Source: Nitrospirota bacterium
Lineage (GTDB): Bacteria > Nitrospirota > Thermodesulfovibrionia > UBA6902 > DSMQ01
Direction: 5' to 3'
Assembly (NCBI GenBank): GCA_016207865.1
Contig: JACQZD010000213.1
Span: 1 to 6,577, forward strand
Length of the DNA stretch: 6,577 nucleotides
The translations under genes and the position numbers were made by a program. Under the pieces are notes generated by a model. That model saw only the letters and a program-made list of their open reading frames with translations. It ran no database searches and had not been told where the DNA came from. Positions 6,352 through 6,577 of this stretch are shown here, in pieces. The number at the start of each line of letters is the position of its first letter. Within the stretch, counting starts at the first letter, position 1.

Positions 6352-6374
6352 CGCAGGCTAAAGCCTGCGGCTAC
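6352..6374 (-). repeat. REP-like palindrome with GTAG head
   Basis: On the minus strand, GTAG (6374-6371) and one C are followed by a perfect 8-bp stem, CGCAGGCT/AGCCTGCG, with a 2-base centre. Its arms are 6352-6359 and 6362-6369. A GTAG tetranucleotide next to a short palindrome is the hallmark of REP sequences mobilised by RAYT (TnpA-REP, Y1-transposase) proteins. No RAYT gene is in the window. There is no T-run after it on the minus strand (the following bases are TTAAAAAAG), so it is not a typical intrinsic terminator, but the transcript could form this hairpin between gspJ and gspK. Confidence 0.7.
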
Positions 6375-6376
6375 AT

Positions 6377-6429
6377 AACTCTTAACTCTCAACTCTTAAC
6401 TTTTAACTTATAACTTATAACTTATAACT
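6377..6429 (-). repeat. Heptanucleotide tandem repeat, 7.6 copies of AACTNNN
   Basis: Read on the plus strand, the units are AACTCTT, AACTCTC, AACTCTT, AACTTTT, then AACTTAT three times, then AACT. On the minus strand, the direction of transcription, these read AGTT plus three purine/T-rich bases. The first four bases never vary, while the last three drift along the array, as in degenerate 7-bp short tandem repeats. The array includes the gspJ stop codon (6422-6424) at one end and abuts the REP-like palindrome at the other. Confidence 0.9.
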
Positions 6430-6577
6430 GCTGTTCCGTCTGTGTTTCTTTTACCCATAACGGTATTGTAATCAGAAAAGGATGGAAGTATGAAAGCGTT
6501 ACCCGGATCTGCCTCGGGATGGTTTCGCCGAAATCCCATTCATCCTTCCATGAGTCATCCTTTGTTGAGTAATATTC
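6422..6577 (-). CDS. gspJ: C-terminal end of minor pseudopilin GspJ (partial)
   Basis: The frame is open from the window edge to TAA at 6424-6422, giving 51 residues; the start lies outside the window. It reads EYYSTKDDSWKDEWDF, then GETIPRQIRVTLSY, then ITIPLWVKETQTEQQL. A late W...D..W stretch, followed by a proline and an (R/K)(V/I)(R/K)(V/L)TL strand, is the usual C-terminus of GspJ, where the pattern is roughly LP..I+V.L. Its place immediately before gspK on the same strand agrees with the common T2SS order G-H-I-J-K-L-M. GspJ would form the pseudopilus tip with GspI and GspK. The last codons (CAG TTA TAA) run into the heptad array, so the C-terminal residue and stop may have been shaped by that repeat. 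Another minor pseudopilin cannot be fully excluded from 51 residues. Confidence 0.75.
   Translation of the reverse strand, partial: EYYSTKDDSWKDEWDFGETIPRQIRVTLSYFHPFLITIPLWVKETQTEQQL

Noticed and set aside
6352..6369. Palindrome between gspJ and gspK as an intrinsic terminator
   Set aside because: In the direction of transcription it is followed by TTAAAAAAG rather than a U-tract, and the next gene continues the same operon. The GTAG head fits a REP-like element better.
6371..6376. ATG-TAG start-stop minimal frame on the minus strand in the repeat region
   Set aside because: It arises where a heptad ends in ATG next to the GTAG head of the REP-like element, and no RBS precedes it; probably coincidental.
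6377..6429. Heptad array as a CRISPR array or iteron origin
   Set aside because: Units are only 7 bp and contiguous without spacers, and no cas, rep or partition genes are nearby.

Overview
The window comes from a Gram-negative bacterium, because it encodes an outer-membrane barrel protein and a type II secretion system (T2SS) assembly cluster. Base composition is moderate in the genes and AT-rich in the divergent promoter region. A fused PilM-PilN-type GspL, a GspC without PDZ, a REP-like GTAG hairpin and heptad AGTTNNN repeats together would fit a deep-branching lineage such as Nitrospirota or a relative of the former Deltaproteobacteria. That placement is inference from general style; no marker gene is present.

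Right part (6577 down to 2589, all minus strand): the 3' end of a T2SS operon, read as gspJ (C-terminal 51 residues only), gspK, gspL, gspM, gspC. These are the minor pseudopilins J and K, which form the pseudopilus tip, and the inner-membrane assembly platform and connector proteins L, M and C. Junctions are tight (17-nt gap, 4-nt ATGA overlap, 11-nt overlap). The exception is gspJ/gspK, where 81 nt hold a REP-like palindrome embedded in an AGTT-headed heptad repeat array. The gspJ stop codon and the gspK start codon both lie inside heptad units. The best gspC start is a GTG at 3230, not the upstream ATG at 3293.

Middle (1488-2582, plus strand): a GAF + HD-GYP protein, predicted to be a cyclic-di-GMP phosphodiesterase, converging on gspC with only 6 bp between stop codons.

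Left part (1368 down to 1, minus strand): a secreted protein with three N-terminal TPR-like repeats and a C-terminal outer-membrane beta-barrel, followed after 28 nt by the first 8 codons of another gene with a strong Shine-Dalgarno. The barrel gene diverges from the HD-GYP gene over a 119-bp AT-rich region. A near-consensus sigma70-type promoter there places the barrel gene's predicted transcript start about 5 nt from its ATG. That suggests a leaderless mRNA and matches the lack of a ribosome binding site. A weaker opposing promoter overlaps the same -35 box.

Together the window combines cell-envelope export (T2SS, TPR-barrel) with a c-di-GMP output/turnover gene. Functional coupling between them is only a hypothesis. 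No RNA genes, CRISPR arrays, transposases or intact mobile elements were seen.
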